Shown piece by piece: positions 63,897 through 64,000 of a stretch of 64,000 nt of DNA. This stretch comes from Dyella humicola (lineage in GTDB: Bacteria > Pseudomonadota > Gammaproteobacteria > Xanthomonadales > Rhodanobacteraceae): positions 1,674,001 to 1,738,000 of the forward strand of contig NZ_JAPDPC010000001.1 in NCBI RefSeq assembly GCF_026283945.1, written 5' to 3'. The stretch's first letter is position 1, and the number at the start of each line of letters is the position of its first letter. The notes below the pieces were generated by a model that saw nothing but the letters and a program-made list of their open reading frames with translations, was not told where the DNA came from and did no database searches. Made by a program: the position numbers and the translations under genes.

Positions 63897-64000
63897 GTGG
63901 GCGACACCATTTTCGGCAAGATCATCCGGCGCGAGATACCCGCCGATATCGTCTACGAGGACGATGACGTACTCGCGTTCCGTGACCTTAATCCGCAGGC
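63897..64000 (+). CDS. hinT: HIT-family protein (HinT-like), N-terminal part
   Basis: 34 residues before the window ends, from a GTG at 63897 with a GGAAGGAG site. [35 protein letters not shown] is the standard beginning of HinT-type purine nucleoside phosphoramidases. The HIT triad lies beyond the window. Confidence 0.88.
   Translation, partial: MGDTIFGKIIRREIPADIVYEDDDVLAFRDLNPQ

Overview
The window is GC-rich, densely packed bacterial chromosome. Gene content points to a gammaproteobacterium of the Xanthomonadales, most likely the Rhodanobacteraceae (Dyella/Luteibacter/Rhodanobacter group). The pointers are an exbB-exbD-msbA-lpxK cluster, a KdkA-type Kdo kinase, a kynurenine 3-monooxygenase, a Xanthomonas-like MetX and an sdhCDAB operon with separate assembly factors. 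The taxonomic call is inference from family knowledge; no database search was possible.

Layout. 1-9.5 kb: start of ppk1, an AraC regulator divergent from a fosmidomycin-resistance-type exporter, a large inverted repeat (3151-3812), then a leftward run murB, pyrD, methyltransferase, SDR, small membrane protein and ALDH7. 10-18 kb: signalling block with a MASE1 protein whose kinase half is degenerate, a tRNA-Arg, and a NarL-type response regulator divergent from a 1460-residue EvgS/BvgS-like hybrid kinase. 18-21.6 kb: accessory-looking stretch with about 1 kb of non-coding, locally AT-rich DNA, an orphan Wzm/Wzt-type polysaccharide ABC exporter and a secreted protein built from two copies of one module. 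21.9-30.6 kb (minus strand): tRNA-Leu, cysteine dioxygenase, a MetX-type acyltransferase translationally coupled to the end of a complete ccmABCDEFGHI cytochrome c maturation operon.

30.7-39.8 kb (minus strand): DUF3293 protein, kynurenine 3-monooxygenase, acetoacetyl-CoA reductase, PhaR, a MarR-controlled EmrAB/outer-membrane tripartite drug efflux operon, and TatD. 39.9-42.8 kb: two tandem glycine-zipper lipoproteins, a SleB-like hydrolase, YgfZ. 42.9-47.4 kb: SdhAF4 (DUF1674, 55 residues), sdhC, sdhD, sdhA, sdhB, REP-like palindromes, sdhE and a YgfX-like protein. 47.5-59.6 kb: envelope genes: lolC/lolD, comEC, exbB/exbD, msbA, lpxK, a third glycine-zipper protein, DUF6165, a heptosyltransferase, kdkA and an MBL-fold hydrolase. 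59.7-64 kb: DinB-like protein, tRNA-Ser, 4.5S SRP RNA, dnaX, ybaB, a REPIN-like inverted repeat, recR, a GNAT enzyme and the start of a HIT protein.

Much of the window is housekeeping. The parts most worth a second look are the composite inverted element at 3.1-3.8 kb, the signalling block at 10-18 kb, the orphan exporter and duplicated-module secreted protein at 18-21.5 kb, the MetX/ccm coupling, and the collection of succinate dehydrogenase maturation factors around sdhCDAB. I found no CRISPR array, transposase, integrase or prophage gene.
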